A stretch of 64,000 bases of DNA, taken from Thalassobacillus sp. CUG 92003 (GTDB lineage Bacteria; Bacillota; Bacilli; Bacillales; Halobacillaceae). The stretch is taken from NCBI RefSeq assembly GCF_013618635.1, contig NZ_JABLSJ010000013.1, positions 36,521 to 100,520 of the forward strand. The letters run 5' to 3'. The position numbers and the translations under genes are program-made. Under the pieces are notes generated by a model. That model was not told the DNA's origin. It was given only the letters and a program-made list of their open reading frames with translations, and did no database searches. Shown here piece by piece: positions 1 to 7,790 of this stretch. Each line of letters starts with the position of its first letter. Positions within the stretch are counted from its first letter, which is position 1.

Positions 1-893
1 ACCACGTTAATCAGGCAGGTTCGTTAGTAGCACCGAACCGTCTCAGGTTTGATTTTTCCCATTTCGGCTCTGTAACCGATGAGGAAATGGATCGTATCGA
101 GACTATTGTCAACGAAAAAGTGTGGGCATCTCTGCCCGTGACCGTGGCATATCAATCGCTTGAAGCTGCCAAGGCAAAAGGTGCGATGGCTTTATTCGGT
201 GAAAAATACGGCGAAACTGTCCGTTTGGTTGAAGTCGGTGACTACAGTCTTGAGTTGTGCGGCGGGTGTCACGTCCATAACACAGCCGAAGTTGGTCTGT
301 TCAAAATTGTCTCTGAGTCAGGCATAGGAGCCGGCACGCGACGAATAGAGGCAGTTACAGCAAAAGAAGCTTATGAATATATGAACGACAAGCACGCTTT
401 GTTGAAACAAGCAGCTAGTTTAGCTAAAGCAAAACCTGAACAGTTACCTGAGAAAGTCGAAACCATCAACCAGGAATTGAAGGACGCCCAACGCGAAATT
501 GAATCGCTGCACGCCAAACTATCGAATGCAGAAGCTACCAGCATTCTTGATGAGATCGAGCAGGTGGCCGGCGTGAATGTGTTAGCTAAGCAAGTTGACG
601 TTAAAGATATGAACAGCCTTCGCAGCATGGTCGACGAACTTAAACAAAAACTGGATTCTGGCATCATTTTATTGGCAGCCCCTAATGGGGAAAAAGTTCA
701 ACTGATAGCAGGAATTTCGAAGGATCTCGTTGAAAAAGGTTACCATGCAGGAAATTTGATTAAGGAAGCTGCTTCGATATGCGGCGGAGGGGGCGGTGGA
801 CGCCCTGATATGGCCCAGGCAGGTGGAAAGGATACGACTAAAATCGGTGAGGCTTTACAATATGCCTACGAATACGTCAAACAAAACGCTTAG
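1..893 (+). CDS. alaS: Alanyl-tRNA synthetase, C-terminal part (5' end outside window)
   Basis: This is the 3' part of alanyl-tRNA synthetase, which charges tRNA-Ala and clears mischarged Ser/Gly. The open frame runs in from the left edge (first full codon at base 3) with the family motif [20 protein letters not shown], so the start lies upstream. The visible part holds the editing domain with its zinc-type CGGCH segment (about bases 258-272), a coiled-coil linker, and the C-terminal DHHA1 domain with the glycine-rich GGGGGGRPD stretch near the end. The catalytic half is missing only because of the window edge. It is followed by ireB and ruvX, as in other Bacillaceae. Confidence 0.97.
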   Translation, partial: HVNQAGSLVAPNRLRFDFSHFGSVTDEEMDRIETIVNEKVWASLPVTVAYQSLEAAKAKGAMALFGEKYGETVRLVEVGDYSLELCGGCHVHNTAEVGLFKIVSESGIGAGTRRIEAVTAKEAYEYMNDKHALLKQAASLAKAKPEQLPEKVETINQELKDAQREIESLHAKLSNAEATSILDEIEQVAGVNVLAKQVDVKDMNSLRSMVDELKQKLDSGIILLAAPNGEKVQLIAGISKDLVEKGYHAGNLIKEAASICGGGGGGRPDMAQAGGKDTTKIGEALQYAYEYVKQNA

Positions 894-894
894 T

Positions 895-923
895 TTTTCT
901 TTCGCGAAAATTAGGTATATAAT
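895..923 (+). promoter_or_regulatory. Weak candidate promoter for ireB-ruvX-yrzB
   Basis: A good -10 hexamer TATAAT sits at 918-923, between the alaS stop and the ireB ribosome site. No convincing -35 lies 16-18 bases upstream (TTTTCT at 895-900). The three genes may also be read through from alaS. Confidence 0.3.
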
Positions 924-957
924 GGAGTAAACCACGAGAAAGTGCGAGGTGTTCATG

Positions 958-1227
958 ATGAGTTCGATGGATAAGACGATGCGATTCAATTTTTCTGAAG
1001 AACCCTATGAGCAAGATGTACGGTCAGTGTTATTATCTGTGCATGGGGCTTTGGAGGAGAAAGGATATAACCCGATCAATCAAATTGTAGGTTACTTATT
1101 ATCGGGGGATCCAGCTTATATTCCTCGCCACAAAGATGCACGGAATGTTATTAGGAAAATGGAACGGGACGAATTGATTGAAGAACTTGTAAAGTTCTAT
1201 TTAGAAAAGCATAAAGAGGATGAATGA
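958..1227 (+). CDS. ireB: IreB family regulatory phosphoprotein (YrzL)
   Basis: A small cytosolic protein of 89 residues, the usual length for the IreB/YrzL family (DUF965). In Enterococcus faecalis the homologue is phosphorylated by the PASTA kinase IreK and tunes intrinsic cephalosporin resistance; the role in Bacillaceae is less clear. The conserved core is [19 protein letters not shown] followed by [11 protein letters not shown] and [10 protein letters not shown]. The GAGGTG ribosome site at 946-951 best fits the ATG at 958; the ATG at 955 is possible. The stop overlaps the ruvX start, suggesting coupling. Family call is certain; function in this organism is inferred. Confidence 0.93.
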   Translation: MSSMDKTMRFNFSEEPYEQDVRSVLLSVHGALEEKGYNPINQIVGYLLSGDPAYIPRHKDARNVIRKMERDELIEELVKFYLEKHKEDE

Positions 1228-1643
1228 TGAAGAAACTAGGTTTGGATGTTGGCGAAAAGACGATTGGTGTGGCCGTTTCAGATGCTTTAGGATGGACCGC
1301 ACAGGGTTTGACCACATTGCAATGGGATGAGGGTCGTTTTGAGACTTCGAGGGAGGCATTGGAAGAGGTTATTCATGAGCACGAAATCTCCGAAGTCGTT
1401 GTGGGACTCCCTAAAAATATGAACGCCACGATTGGCCCAAGAGGGGAAGCCAGTCAACATTTCGCCAATTGGATTGAGCAAGAGTTTAACCTGCCTGTCA
1501 TCTTATGGGATGAGAGGTTGACGACCATGGCAGCTGAACGCGTTCTGTTGAGTGCTGATGTCAGTCGTAAAAAAAGAAAAAAAGTGATCGACAAAATGGC
1601 AGCAGTCATGATTTTGCAAAGCTATTTAGATGCGAAGCAATAA
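1227..1643 (+). CDS. ruvX: Holliday junction resolvase-like RuvX / 16S pre-rRNA nuclease YqgF
   Basis: RNase H-fold protein of the YqgF/RuvX family (138 residues, the same length as B. subtilis YrrK). In E. coli YqgF takes part in maturing the 5' end of 16S rRNA; a Holliday-junction nuclease role has also been reported. Visible motifs are the first acidic site in [16 protein letters not shown], the VVGLPKNMN segment, and the second acidic site in LWDERLTT, followed by the basic [14 protein letters not shown] helix. The start overlaps the ireB stop (TGATG); an ATG one codon earlier at 1224 is also possible, but the AAGAGGA site at 1214-1220 suits 1227 better. Confidence 0.96.
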   Translation: MKKLGLDVGEKTIGVAVSDALGWTAQGLTTLQWDEGRFETSREALEEVIHEHEISEVVVGLPKNMNATIGPRGEASQHFANWIEQEFNLPVILWDERLTTMAAERVLLSADVSRKKRKKVIDKMAAVMILQSYLDAKQ

Positions 1644-1659
1644 GGAGGAGTGGACAAGT

Positions 1660-1941
1660 ATGGCACTTGAAGAAGAAGAGCGGATTGTAATACCTGACGA
1701 AAATGGCGAAGAGCATTTATTCGAAGTTTTGTTTACATTTGATGTAGATAAAACTGGCCATTCTTATATAGCCGTAATTCCGGCCGATCAAAAAGAAAAG
1801 GATGAAGTGGAAGTGTTCGCTTTTCGTTATGAAGAAAAAGAAAACGAAGAGGACGATCTTTCTCTTTTCCAAATTGAATCAGAAGAAGAATGGCAAATGG
1901 TTGAAGAGATGCTTAATACCCTGCAGGATGAAGAATTATAG
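1660..1941 (+). CDS. yrzB: DUF1292 family protein YrzB
   Basis: A small, very acidic protein of 93 residues of the DUF1292 family that travels with ireB and ruvX in Bacillaceae. Its function is unknown. The pattern is an N-terminal strand-rich half (RIVIPDENGEEHLFEVLFTF) and a C-terminal acidic tail with EEEWQMVEEMLNTL. I chose the ATG at 1660 because AAGGAGGAG lies nine bases upstream, directly after the ruvX stop; an open frame extending back to 1630 lies inside ruvX and has no ribosome site. Last gene of the three-gene operon; a terminator follows. Confidence 0.9.
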   Translation: MALEEEERIVIPDENGEEHLFEVLFTFDVDKTGHSYIAVIPADQKEKDEVEVFAFRYEEKENEEDDLSLFQIESEEEWQMVEEMLNTLQDEEL

Positions 1942-1987
1942 CCAGCAATGGAAAAATGAAATAGTCTCGTTAATATAGCAAACCAAG

Positions 1988-2053
1988 AAGCTCAGATTAA
2001 ATTCTGAGCTTTCAGCTTGTAGAGAACTCCGGTTTCTCTTACAAGCTTTTTTT
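1988..2053 (+). terminator. Tandem hairpins with intrinsic terminator after yrzB
   Basis: Two hairpins follow each other. The first (1988-2011) has a perfect 9-bp stem, AAGCTCAGA with TCTGAGCTT. The second (2014-2047) pairs AGCTTGTA-GAGA with TCTCTTACAAGCT, with one bulge, and ends in seven T residues (2047-2053), the true terminator. Confidence 0.85.
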
Positions 2054-2426
2054 GTGCGCAGGGCCGGGTGGCAGGAAGATGAGTGACACATCTGCTTTAT
2101 TCTTGACAGATATTTTCTTTTCGATGTTAACTGAGCCGACCCTACTTGAGTTGATGTAAGCTTCTTAGGTGCTTTTGGCACGCCTGTGGACCTTTTCAAT
2201 AGAGCGTCTCGTTATTTCCCAATCACACGTTATTTTGAAGAATAGCCCTTTCTATATGGAAAGACGGATTATTCTTTGTTTCACTGGAAATAATGGGAGA
2301 TATGATCAAGTCGAGTCTCCAAGGAGCTTCCTAAGTTCTACAGAGATACCATGGAAATTTGTCAAAACGATGGATAACACGACTTATTTTGTAGTATAAT
2401 GTACCGGATGGAAGGGGGGAGACGAG
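2054..2426. other. Gene-poor interval between yrzB and mltG
   Basis: About 370 bases with no convincing gene on either strand. Short open frames here lack ribosome sites and have protein compositions unlike their neighbours. The only usable signal is the candidate mltG promoter at its right end. A 26-codon frame at 2079-2159 (ATGAGTGAC...) has GGTGG upstream but no family resemblance and I do not call it. Confidence 0.6.
2371..2400 (+). promoter_or_regulatory. Candidate sigma-A promoter for mltG
   Basis: A perfect -10 TATAAT lies at 2395-2400, 27 bases before the start codon. Eighteen bases upstream of it is TGGATA (2371-2376), a 4/6 match to the -35 box. Confidence 0.45.
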
Positions 2427-3596
2427 TTGTCGGATTCCAAGTTTGACAGTGAATATAAAGAACGACTCCATAAGCGAACGGAAGAAGCAGGCAAAGTGCG
2501 GAAGATTGTTGCCTTAGTTCTGACGTCGCTGATTATTCTTCTGATAGTTGGCGGAGTGTCAGGTTATTTTTATGTAAAATCTGCACTCGAACCAGTCGAC
2601 CCATCAGACGAGTCAGAAACCACGGTAGAAATTCCGTTAGGTTCTTCTACTTCTGAGATCGCCAGTATCCTTAAAGAGAATGGCATCATCAATAATGAAC
2701 TCATCTTTCGGTTTTACACGAAATTCAAGAACGTCACTGGGTTTCAAGCAGGAGAATATGACTTTACGAAAGCGATGACGATTGACGAAATTCTCCAGTC
2801 TTTAAAGACTGGAAAAGTCATGCTCGACCCGTTATTGAGGGTGACCATACCGGAAGGGAGTACGGTAGAGCAAATAGCTGCTAGATATGCTGAACATTTC
2901 AATTTTACAAAAGAGGAATTTTTGAAGAAAATAGATGATGAGGCTTATGTCAATAAATTGATCGAAGAACATCCAGCCTTGTTAGATGAGGTTATATTAG
3001 ACCCTGAGATCAAACATCCGCTAGAAGGCTATTTGTTTGCAACCACCTATCCTTTCTTTGAAGAGAATCCTCCGATTGATCAAATCGTCCAAAAAATGTT
3101 GGCACAAACGAAAGAAGTGGTGCTTCCCTATATGGATTCACTGGAAGGAAACAGACTCTCGAGTGTTCATGAAGTGATTACAATGGCTTCCCTATTAGAA
3201 AAAGAAGCACCTAAAGCGGAAAGTCGAAAGCGGATTGCAGGCGTATTTTATAATAGACTAGCTCAGGACATGCCGTTGCAGACGGATCCGACTGTTCTTT
3301 ATGCGATCGGTGAACATAAAGATCGTGTATTATATGAAGATACTGAAGTAGAATCGCCTTTTAATACGTACCATATCAATGGATTACCAATTGGGCCTAT
3401 TTCCAATTTTAATGAAAATGCTTTAGATGCTGCTGTGCAGCCCATTGATTCAGAAAATCTGTACTTCCTTGCTGACCAGGAAGGGAACATATATTACTCC
3501 AAAACGCTTGAGGAACACAATAAGAAAAAAGCTGAACATATATCACAAAACAGTGAAGATAAACAGCCTGAAGAAGCCAAACCTAATGATGAGTAG
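2427..3596 (+). CDS. mltG: Endolytic murein transglycosylase MltG (YrrL)
   Basis: Membrane-anchored lytic transglycosylase of the YceG/MltG family, which cuts nascent glycan strands and so limits chain length. The 389-residue protein has a short cytoplasmic head, one membrane segment (about residues 27-50), a LysM-like subdomain and the catalytic domain. The HPLEGYLF motif (about 197-204), the LLEKEA motif with the catalytic glutamate (about 256-261), QTDPTV and the GLPIGPISN segment are all present. The tail is hydrophilic and probably disordered. Translation starts at TTG 2427, supported by GAAGGGGGGA six bases upstream; no ATG is available nearby. It is a single-gene unit with its own promoter and terminator. 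Confidence 0.96.
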   Translation: MSDSKFDSEYKERLHKRTEEAGKVRKIVALVLTSLIILLIVGGVSGYFYVKSALEPVDPSDESETTVEIPLGSSTSEIASILKENGIINNELIFRFYTKFKNVTGFQAGEYDFTKAMTIDEILQSLKTGKVMLDPLLRVTIPEGSTVEQIAARYAEHFNFTKEEFLKKIDDEAYVNKLIEEHPALLDEVILDPEIKHPLEGYLFATTYPFFEENPPIDQIVQKMLAQTKEVVLPYMDSLEGNRLSSVHEVITMASLLEKEAPKAESRKRIAGVFYNRLAQDMPLQTDPTVLYAIGEHKDRVLYEDTEVESPFNTYHINGLPIGPISNFNENALDAAVQPIDSENLYFLADQEGNIYYSKTLEEHNKKKAEHISQNSEDKQPEEAKPNDE

Positions 3597-3597
3597 C

Positions 3598-3627
3598 TGA
3601 GGGGAGACTCGCTTCCCCTCATTTTTT
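3598..3627 (+). terminator. Intrinsic terminator after mltG
   Basis: An 8-bp perfect stem, TGAGGGGA with TCCCCTCA, followed by six T residues, two bases after the mltG stop. Confidence 0.9.
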
Positions 3628-3637
3628 CATGTTAAAA

Positions 3638-3669
3638 TTGCGACATCTATACGGTGTTTATGCTAGAAT
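3638..3669 (+). promoter_or_regulatory. Candidate promoter for trmR-udk
   Basis: An extended -10 element TGCTAGAAT (3661-3669) follows the mltG terminator. TTGCGA at 3638-3643 could serve as -35 but the spacing (20) is long, so the extended -10 is the main evidence. Confidence 0.4.
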
Positions 3670-3705
3670 CATATGTCTGATTGTTCATTTAGAAAGGAGC
3701 AGTTC

Positions 3706-4371
3706 ATGGACACACATGATAAGTACGTGTCTTCATTTTTTCCCTCACCGCAGGCGGGGGTTCGTGACATGGAGAAATACGCGAGAGACAACGGCGTTCC
3801 AATAATGGAAGAAGCGGGTATACAGTTTCTTATGCAGTTGATCCGAATGAAACGGCCTAGCCGCATTCTTGAAATCGGAGCAGCGATTGGATATTCTGCT
3901 ATTCGAATGGCTGAGGCTTATCCAGAAACTAAGATCATTACTGTGGAGCGGGATGAGCGGCGTTATCAGGAGGCTGCATACTATTTGGATCAGTTCGATC
4001 TTTCTGGACGAATTGAGCTATTATTCGGAGACGCCTTAAAGCTTAGGGATGAAATATACGCAAAAGGGCCGTATGATCTCTTATTTATAGATGCGGCTAA
4101 AGGAAAATACCGTACGTTTTTTGAACAATATGCTCCAGCGGTTAAAGCTGATGGTATCATCGTGACGGATAATGTACTTTTCAAAGGTTGGGTTGCCGAT
4201 CCGACTCAGGCAAATGAACGAATGGCAAAAACTGCTCGCGAAATCAGACGTTTTAATGATTGGCTGATGAATCATCCTGATTTTCATTCTTACATTGTTC
4301 CCGTGGGAGACGGCGTGACCATCAGCACGAAATTAGATAGAAAGCAAGGCAAGGGGAAGGAGTTTACTTGA
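3706..4371 (+). CDS. trmR: tRNA 5-hydroxyuridine methyltransferase TrmR (YrrM)
   Basis: Class I SAM-dependent O-methyltransferase related to caffeoyl-CoA methyltransferases (221 residues). In B. subtilis TrmR converts 5-hydroxyuridine at wobble position 34 of some tRNAs to 5-methoxyuridine. The SAM-binding motif [12 protein letters not shown] is at about 54-65, followed by the metal/substrate segments [12 protein letters not shown] and [14 protein letters not shown]. The ATG at 3706 has AAAGGAG six bases upstream; the open frame back to 3673 contains the promoter. It overlaps udk by four bases. The trhP1/trhP2 genes that make the hydroxyuridine substrate and sit next to it in B. subtilis are absent here. 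Confidence 0.92.
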   Translation: MDTHDKYVSSFFPSPQAGVRDMEKYARDNGVPIMEEAGIQFLMQLIRMKRPSRILEIGAAIGYSAIRMAEAYPETKIITVERDERRYQEAAYYLDQFDLSGRIELLFGDALKLRDEIYAKGPYDLLFIDAAKGKYRTFFEQYAPAVKADGIIVTDNVLFKGWVADPTQANERMAKTAREIRRFNDWLMNHPDFHSYIVPVGDGVTISTKLDRKQGKGKEFT

Positions 4372-5027
4372 CGATGCATAACAAGCCGGTTGTTATCGGA
4401 GTCGCTGGAGGGACAGGTTCCGGTAAAACGAGTGTGACCCGCTCGATTACTCAGAGATTTGCAGATAAAACGATTTTAATGCTTGAACAGGATTATTACT
4501 ATAAAAATCAAGACGACCTCCCAATGGAGGAACGGTTAAAAACCAATTATGATCATCCCTTAGCGTTTGACAATGACCTTTTGATTGAGCATTTGAAACA
4601 GTTGATTAGTCAATCACCTATCGAAAAACCGGTTTATGACTATAAAATGCATACACGTTCGGATGATACGATTCATGTTGAGCCTAAAGAAGTGATCATT
4701 GTTGAAGGCATACTCGTCCTGGAGGATGAATTACTCCGCGATCTTATGGACATTAAAGTATTTGTTGATACAGATGCTGACGTTCGTATTATCCGCCGGA
4801 TGATGCGGGATATTAATGAGCGGGGGCGCACCTTGGAATCCGTTATCGAACAATACATTAATGTTGTAAGACCGATGCATCTTCAATTTGTTGAGCCCAC
4901 GAAGCGTTATGCAGATATTATTATTCCTGAAGGTGGCCAAAACCACGTCGCCATTGATTTAATGGCCAGTAAGATTCAAACAGTACTATCTGAAAAAGCA
5001 CCAGATGCTGTGAGAAAAAATGGTTGA
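4368..5027 (+). CDS. udk: Uridine kinase
   Basis: Phosphorylates uridine and cytidine to UMP and CMP in pyrimidine salvage. The protein is about 219 residues with the Walker A loop GGTGSGKTS (14-22), NYDHPLAFD, the nucleoside-binding [10 protein letters not shown] segment and the [11 protein letters not shown] lid region. Two starts are possible: TTG at 4368, which gives a TTGA overlap with the trmR stop and good spacing from GGAAGGA, or ATG at 4374, which matches the B. subtilis N-terminus more closely. Identity is not in doubt. Confidence 0.97.
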   Translation: MTMHNKPVVIGVAGGTGSGKTSVTRSITQRFADKTILMLEQDYYYKNQDDLPMEERLKTNYDHPLAFDNDLLIEHLKQLISQSPIEKPVYDYKMHTRSDDTIHVEPKEVIIVEGILVLEDELLRDLMDIKVFVDTDADVRIIRRMMRDINERGRTLESVIEQYINVVRPMHLQFVEPTKRYADIIIPEGGQNHVAIDLMASKIQTVLSEKAPDAVRKNG

Positions 5028-5100
5028 AATGTCCAACCAAATCTGGCATAGTTTTAGTAGTTCTAGAAAGCCATGATCCCAGATAAAATAGAGTAAGATA

Positions 5101-5132
5101 AATGAGTGAGCGCACGAGGTGCGACTCATTTT
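5101..5132 (+). terminator. Intrinsic terminator between udk and greA
   Basis: AATGAGT pairs with ACTCATT, enclosing a second stem CGCAC/GTGCG with a GAG loop; a short T run follows. It separates udk from greA, 50 bases before the greA start. Confidence 0.75.
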
Positions 5133-5182
5133 CTATAGGAAGGGATCTCGATATTGGGTGTTATTAAAGGAGTGTAAGGTTT

Positions 5183-5659
5183 ATGGCAGAAGAAAAAAGC
5201 TATTATATGACTGAAGAAGGTCAGAAAAAATTAGAAGAAGAGCTTCACCATTTGAAAACAGAACGTCGTAAAGAAGTCGTTGAACGCATTAAAGTTGCGC
5301 GTGGATTCGGCGACCTCTCAGAGAACTCTGAATATGATGCAGCTAAAGATGAACAGGCGTTTGTTGAGTCGCGCATTCAACACGTCGAAAATATGATTCG
5401 CAACGCTGTCATTATCGAAAATGATAACGAGAACCCAGATATGGTATCTCTCGGAAAAACGGTCACGTTTCAAGAATTGCCTGACGGCGATGAGGAATCT
5501 TATGTCATTGTTGGGAGTGCTGAAGCAGACCCATTTGAAGGGAAAATATCTAATGATTCTCCCATGGCTCAAAGTCTGTTAGGCCATGAAGTAGGGGAAC
5601 GTCTAGTAGTGGCAACACCTGGCGGAGAGATTGAAGTGAAAATCGTAAACGTCGAATAG
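5183..5659 (+). CDS. greA: Transcription elongation factor GreA
   Basis: Rescues backtracked RNA polymerase by stimulating cleavage of the transcript 3' end. The 158-residue length is standard. The N-terminal coiled coil carries the conserved tip [18 protein letters not shown] (about 41-58) with the acidic residues that enter the polymerase channel; the C-terminal FKBP-like domain shows [27 protein letters not shown] lies ten bases before the ATG. It is flanked by terminators on both sides, so it is probably transcribed alone. Confidence 0.98.
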   Translation: MAEEKSYYMTEEGQKKLEEELHHLKTERRKEVVERIKVARGFGDLSENSEYDAAKDEQAFVESRIQHVENMIRNAVIIENDNENPDMVSLGKTVTFQELPDGDEESYVIVGSAEADPFEGKISNDSPMAQSLLGHEVGERLVVATPGGEIEVKIVNVE

Positions 5660-5675
5660 GATAGGATTGATGGGA

Positions 5676-5698
5676 GGCAGCGGTAAGCGCTGTCTTTT
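5676..5698 (+). terminator. Intrinsic terminator after greA
   Basis: Stem GGCAGCG with CGCTGTC (one G-T pair), five-base loop, then TTTT. Confidence 0.8.
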
Positions 5699-5734
5699 CT
5701 TTCGTCAACCCTTCTGACTACGACATTTAGAATA

Positions 5735-5763
5735 TTGGTATAGTGTAAGCGCCCATGTATAAT
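5735..5763 (+). promoter_or_regulatory. Sigma-A promoter for yrrS
   Basis: TTGGTA (5735-5740), 17-base spacer, TATAAT (5758-5763), 25 bases before the start codon. Confidence 0.7.
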
Positions 5764-5788
5764 AGGGGGAGCAAAGGAGGTAGCATAC

Positions 5789-6571
5789 GTGGCAGATGCT
5801 AATAAATTTTCCAGAAAAAATCGTTTTGAGAAAAGACGCCGAGGAACGAAATGGTTGACCGCATTGGTTGCAGCAGGAGGGGTAGTCATCCTGTTCTTAA
5901 TCTTAGCGTCAATTTTTGGCGGCAATGACAATGCAGGTTCAGAGGATTCAGTTGAAGACTCTGATACGATTGAAAAAAGTGAAGAAGCAACTGACTCTAC
6001 AGGGGAGGACTCTTCTGACTCAGAAGAGAACAGTTCTAATGAGGAAGAAGATGCGTCTGATAACAATAGTAATGAAAACAACGACAATGAAAATAACGCG
6101 GAAGAGAAAAAAGATAGCGCATCTGACAGTTCTGATGAGTCAGACTCCAATGAGCAGAGCGATAATCAAGAAAGTGACGAAAACAAAGACGAAAATGAAA
6201 ATAAGGAAGAAAATAACACGCAAGTAGAAGAGAGTGATAAAGAAAATGTGGAAAAAGTCATCACAAAAGATTGGAAGCCTGTTGCTACCGAGCAAGACAC
6301 ATCAGGCACCCATCGTATCAACTATGATGATGCCAACTCACAAGATTGGCAAGAGTTGCTTGCTGCGATTCGAAAAGCGAGCGGGCTGAGCGAAGGTAAC
6401 ATGATTACATGGCGCGTCAACGGAGCAGGCCAACAAAAAGCGGTTGGTACCGTAACGAATCAAGACCAAACGGAAACCTACCGCGTGCATGTGCGATGGG
6501 TCGAAAATCAGGGATACCAACCTACAAAAATGGAACTGCTGAATAAAAACCCATATAAGGATGATTATTAA
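5789..6571 (+). CDS. yrrS: DUF1510 family membrane-anchored protein YrrS
   Basis: A 260-residue protein with a basic N-terminus (RKNRFEKRRRGTKW), one membrane segment (about 22-43), a long linker made almost only of Asp, Glu, Asn and Ser (about 50-155), and a folded C-terminal DUF1510 domain (about 160-260) containing DWKPVAT and ITWRVNGAG. The function is unknown; the C-terminal domain should lie outside the cell, judging by the positive-inside rule. GTG start at 5789 follows AAAGGAGG with an 8-base gap. In B. subtilis the next gene is the penicillin-binding protein gene pbpI, which is missing here, so the gene is followed directly by mtnN. Confidence 0.87.
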   Translation: MADANKFSRKNRFEKRRRGTKWLTALVAAGGVVILFLILASIFGGNDNAGSEDSVEDSDTIEKSEEATDSTGEDSSDSEENSSNEEEDASDNNSNENNDNENNAEEKKDSASDSSDESDSNEQSDNQESDENKDENENKEENNTQVEESDKENVEKVITKDWKPVATEQDTSGTHRINYDDANSQDWQELLAAIRKASGLSEGNMITWRVNGAGQQKAVGTVTNQDQTETYRVHVRWVENQGYQPTKMELLNKNPYKDDY

Positions 6572-6598
6572 TCGGATTAAGAATTCGGGGGTGTCGGA

Positions 6599-7291
6599 GT
6601 GACGGTTGGAATTATCGGAGCTATGGAAGAGGAAATTGAACAGTTAAAACGTAATATGATGGTTGAAGATGAAGAAACAATAGCCGGCACATTGTTTATT
6701 AAAGGCACTCTGCAAAACCAGTCGGTCATTTTGCTTAAATCTGGCATAGGAAAAGTAAATGCAGCTATGGCGGCGACCATACTTCATGAAAGATACCAGC
6801 CTGAATATGTCATCAATACCGGTTCAGCTGGCGGATTCGCGTCGCAATTGGAAGTAGGCGATATCGTCGTCTCCACCAAGGTGGCCTATCATGATGTCGA
6901 TGTAACAGCTTTTAATTATGAGTACGGACAAATTCCCGGTATGCCAACGATGTACACGGCCGATCAAAATCTAGTGGATGAGGCTATGGAGGCAGTTGGG
7001 GAAGCGACACATGCCAATGCTGCCAAGGGGATTATCGCGACGGGCGATGCATTTATGCAGGATCAAGCACGCGTGGACTTTGTCCGGGAAAAGTTTCCTG
7101 AGATGATTGCTGCGGAAATGGAAGCAGCAGCAATCACTCAAGTGTGTTACAAATATGGTACGCCTTTTGTCGTAATTCGAGCATTATCGGATATTGCAGG
7201 AAAGACCTCTTCTATATCTTTTGACCAGTTCTTGGGTAAAGCAGCTGCCCATGCAACTGAAATCATTATGACGATGTTGTCGAAACGATAA
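6599..7291 (+). CDS. mtnN: 5'-methylthioadenosine/S-adenosylhomocysteine nucleosidase
   Basis: Cleaves the glycosidic bond of MTA and SAH, recycling by-products of SAM reactions. At 230 residues it has the family length. The N-terminal GIIGAMEEEIEQL carries the catalytic-site glutamate at position 12, and the catalytic aspartate is in RALSDIAGK (about 198). NTGSAGG and AAEMEAAA (ribose and purine binding) are also present. GTG start at 6599 with GGGGGTG five bases upstream. In B. subtilis mccA and mccB follow for cysteine synthesis; here they are absent and yrhC comes next. Confidence 0.96.
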   Translation: MTVGIIGAMEEEIEQLKRNMMVEDEETIAGTLFIKGTLQNQSVILLKSGIGKVNAAMAATILHERYQPEYVINTGSAGGFASQLEVGDIVVSTKVAYHDVDVTAFNYEYGQIPGMPTMYTADQNLVDEAMEAVGEATHANAAKGIIATGDAFMQDQARVDFVREKFPEMIAAEMEAAAITQVCYKYGTPFVVIRALSDIAGKTSSISFDQFLGKAAAHATEIIMTMLSKR

Positions 7292-7358
7292 TTCCTTTAA
7301 TTACCACCTAGAGAACGGAGTCTTCTATGTTAGAATGAAGGCTGCGGGAGGTGGAGAG

Positions 7359-7583
7359 ATGGATAATGCTACTATTGAAGCGACATTAAAGGATTATCTG
7401 CGATTTGTCGGTACCTTAATCATCCTATGTTGTTATTTATATACAGGAAGTTTGATCAGCCTTTATATTTATCACACAAGCACGTATGAAATTCTATTGT
7501 TGATTACATGTGGTCTACTGGCTCTCGCCTTCCTGTTGATAGGCAGAATCGTAAACCTTAAAAGAATGAGAGACACCGAATAA
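7359..7583 (+). CDS. yrhC: YrhC family small membrane protein
   Basis: A 74-residue protein with two hydrophobic segments (about 15-40 and 46-64) and short charged ends, matching the YrhC family in size, topology and place after the mtnN locus. Its function is unknown. The ATG at 7359 follows GGGAGGTGG with a five-base gap; an upstream frame from 7335 lacks support. A TGTTAGAAT extended -10-like element at 7328-7336 may give it its own start site. A very strong terminator follows. The YrhC label rests on context and topology more than on a sharp motif. Confidence 0.72.
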   Translation: MDNATIEATLKDYLRFVGTLIILCCYLYTGSLISLYIYHTSTYEILLLITCGLLALAFLLIGRIVNLKRMRDTE

Positions 7584-7596
7584 TATGGGCATCATA

Positions 7597-7645
7597 AAGC
7601 CCTCAATATAACCATGATAAGAGTGGTTATATTGAGGGCTTTTTA
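7597..7645 (+). terminator. Strong intrinsic terminator after yrhC
   Basis: A perfect 19-bp stem: arms at 7597-7615 and 7625-7643, containing GCCCTCAATATAACCA, with a nine-base loop and a T run. It separates the rightward genes from the converging sigK. Confidence 0.93.
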
Positions 7646-7682
7646 AATGTGAAAGTAGCCATGTAGATGTTGTGCATCATGT

Positions 7683-7790
7683 TCAAACAAGCTGACTCGC
7701 TAGTCGTTCATGACCTGTGAGGTTTTGCAACGTATGAGATTGGAGCCGTTTTCCACCGATAGCCGCGTCTGCACGTTTGGCATTATCCAT
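7683..7790 (-). CDS. Possible 35-residue ORF overlapping the sigK stop
   Basis: Starting at an ATG that overlaps the end of sigK (ATGGATAA), a 35-codon frame reads [20 protein letters not shown] and ends in ASQLV. It has no ribosome site of its own and would depend on translational coupling to sigK. I recognise no family. It may be chance; it is listed because the overlap is of the kind seen in coupled genes and it fills most of the gap to the yrhC terminator. Confidence 0.2.
   Translation of the reverse strand: MDNAKRADAAIGGKRLQSHTLQNLTGHERLASQLV

Noticed and set aside
1936..2399. Open frames on both strands between yrzB and mltG
   Set aside because: They cover the terminator or promoter, lack ribosome sites and show no family features.
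5569..6227. Serine- and lysine-rich frames antisense to or shifted from yrrS
   Set aside because: They arise from the biased codons of the acidic YrrS linker read in other frames.
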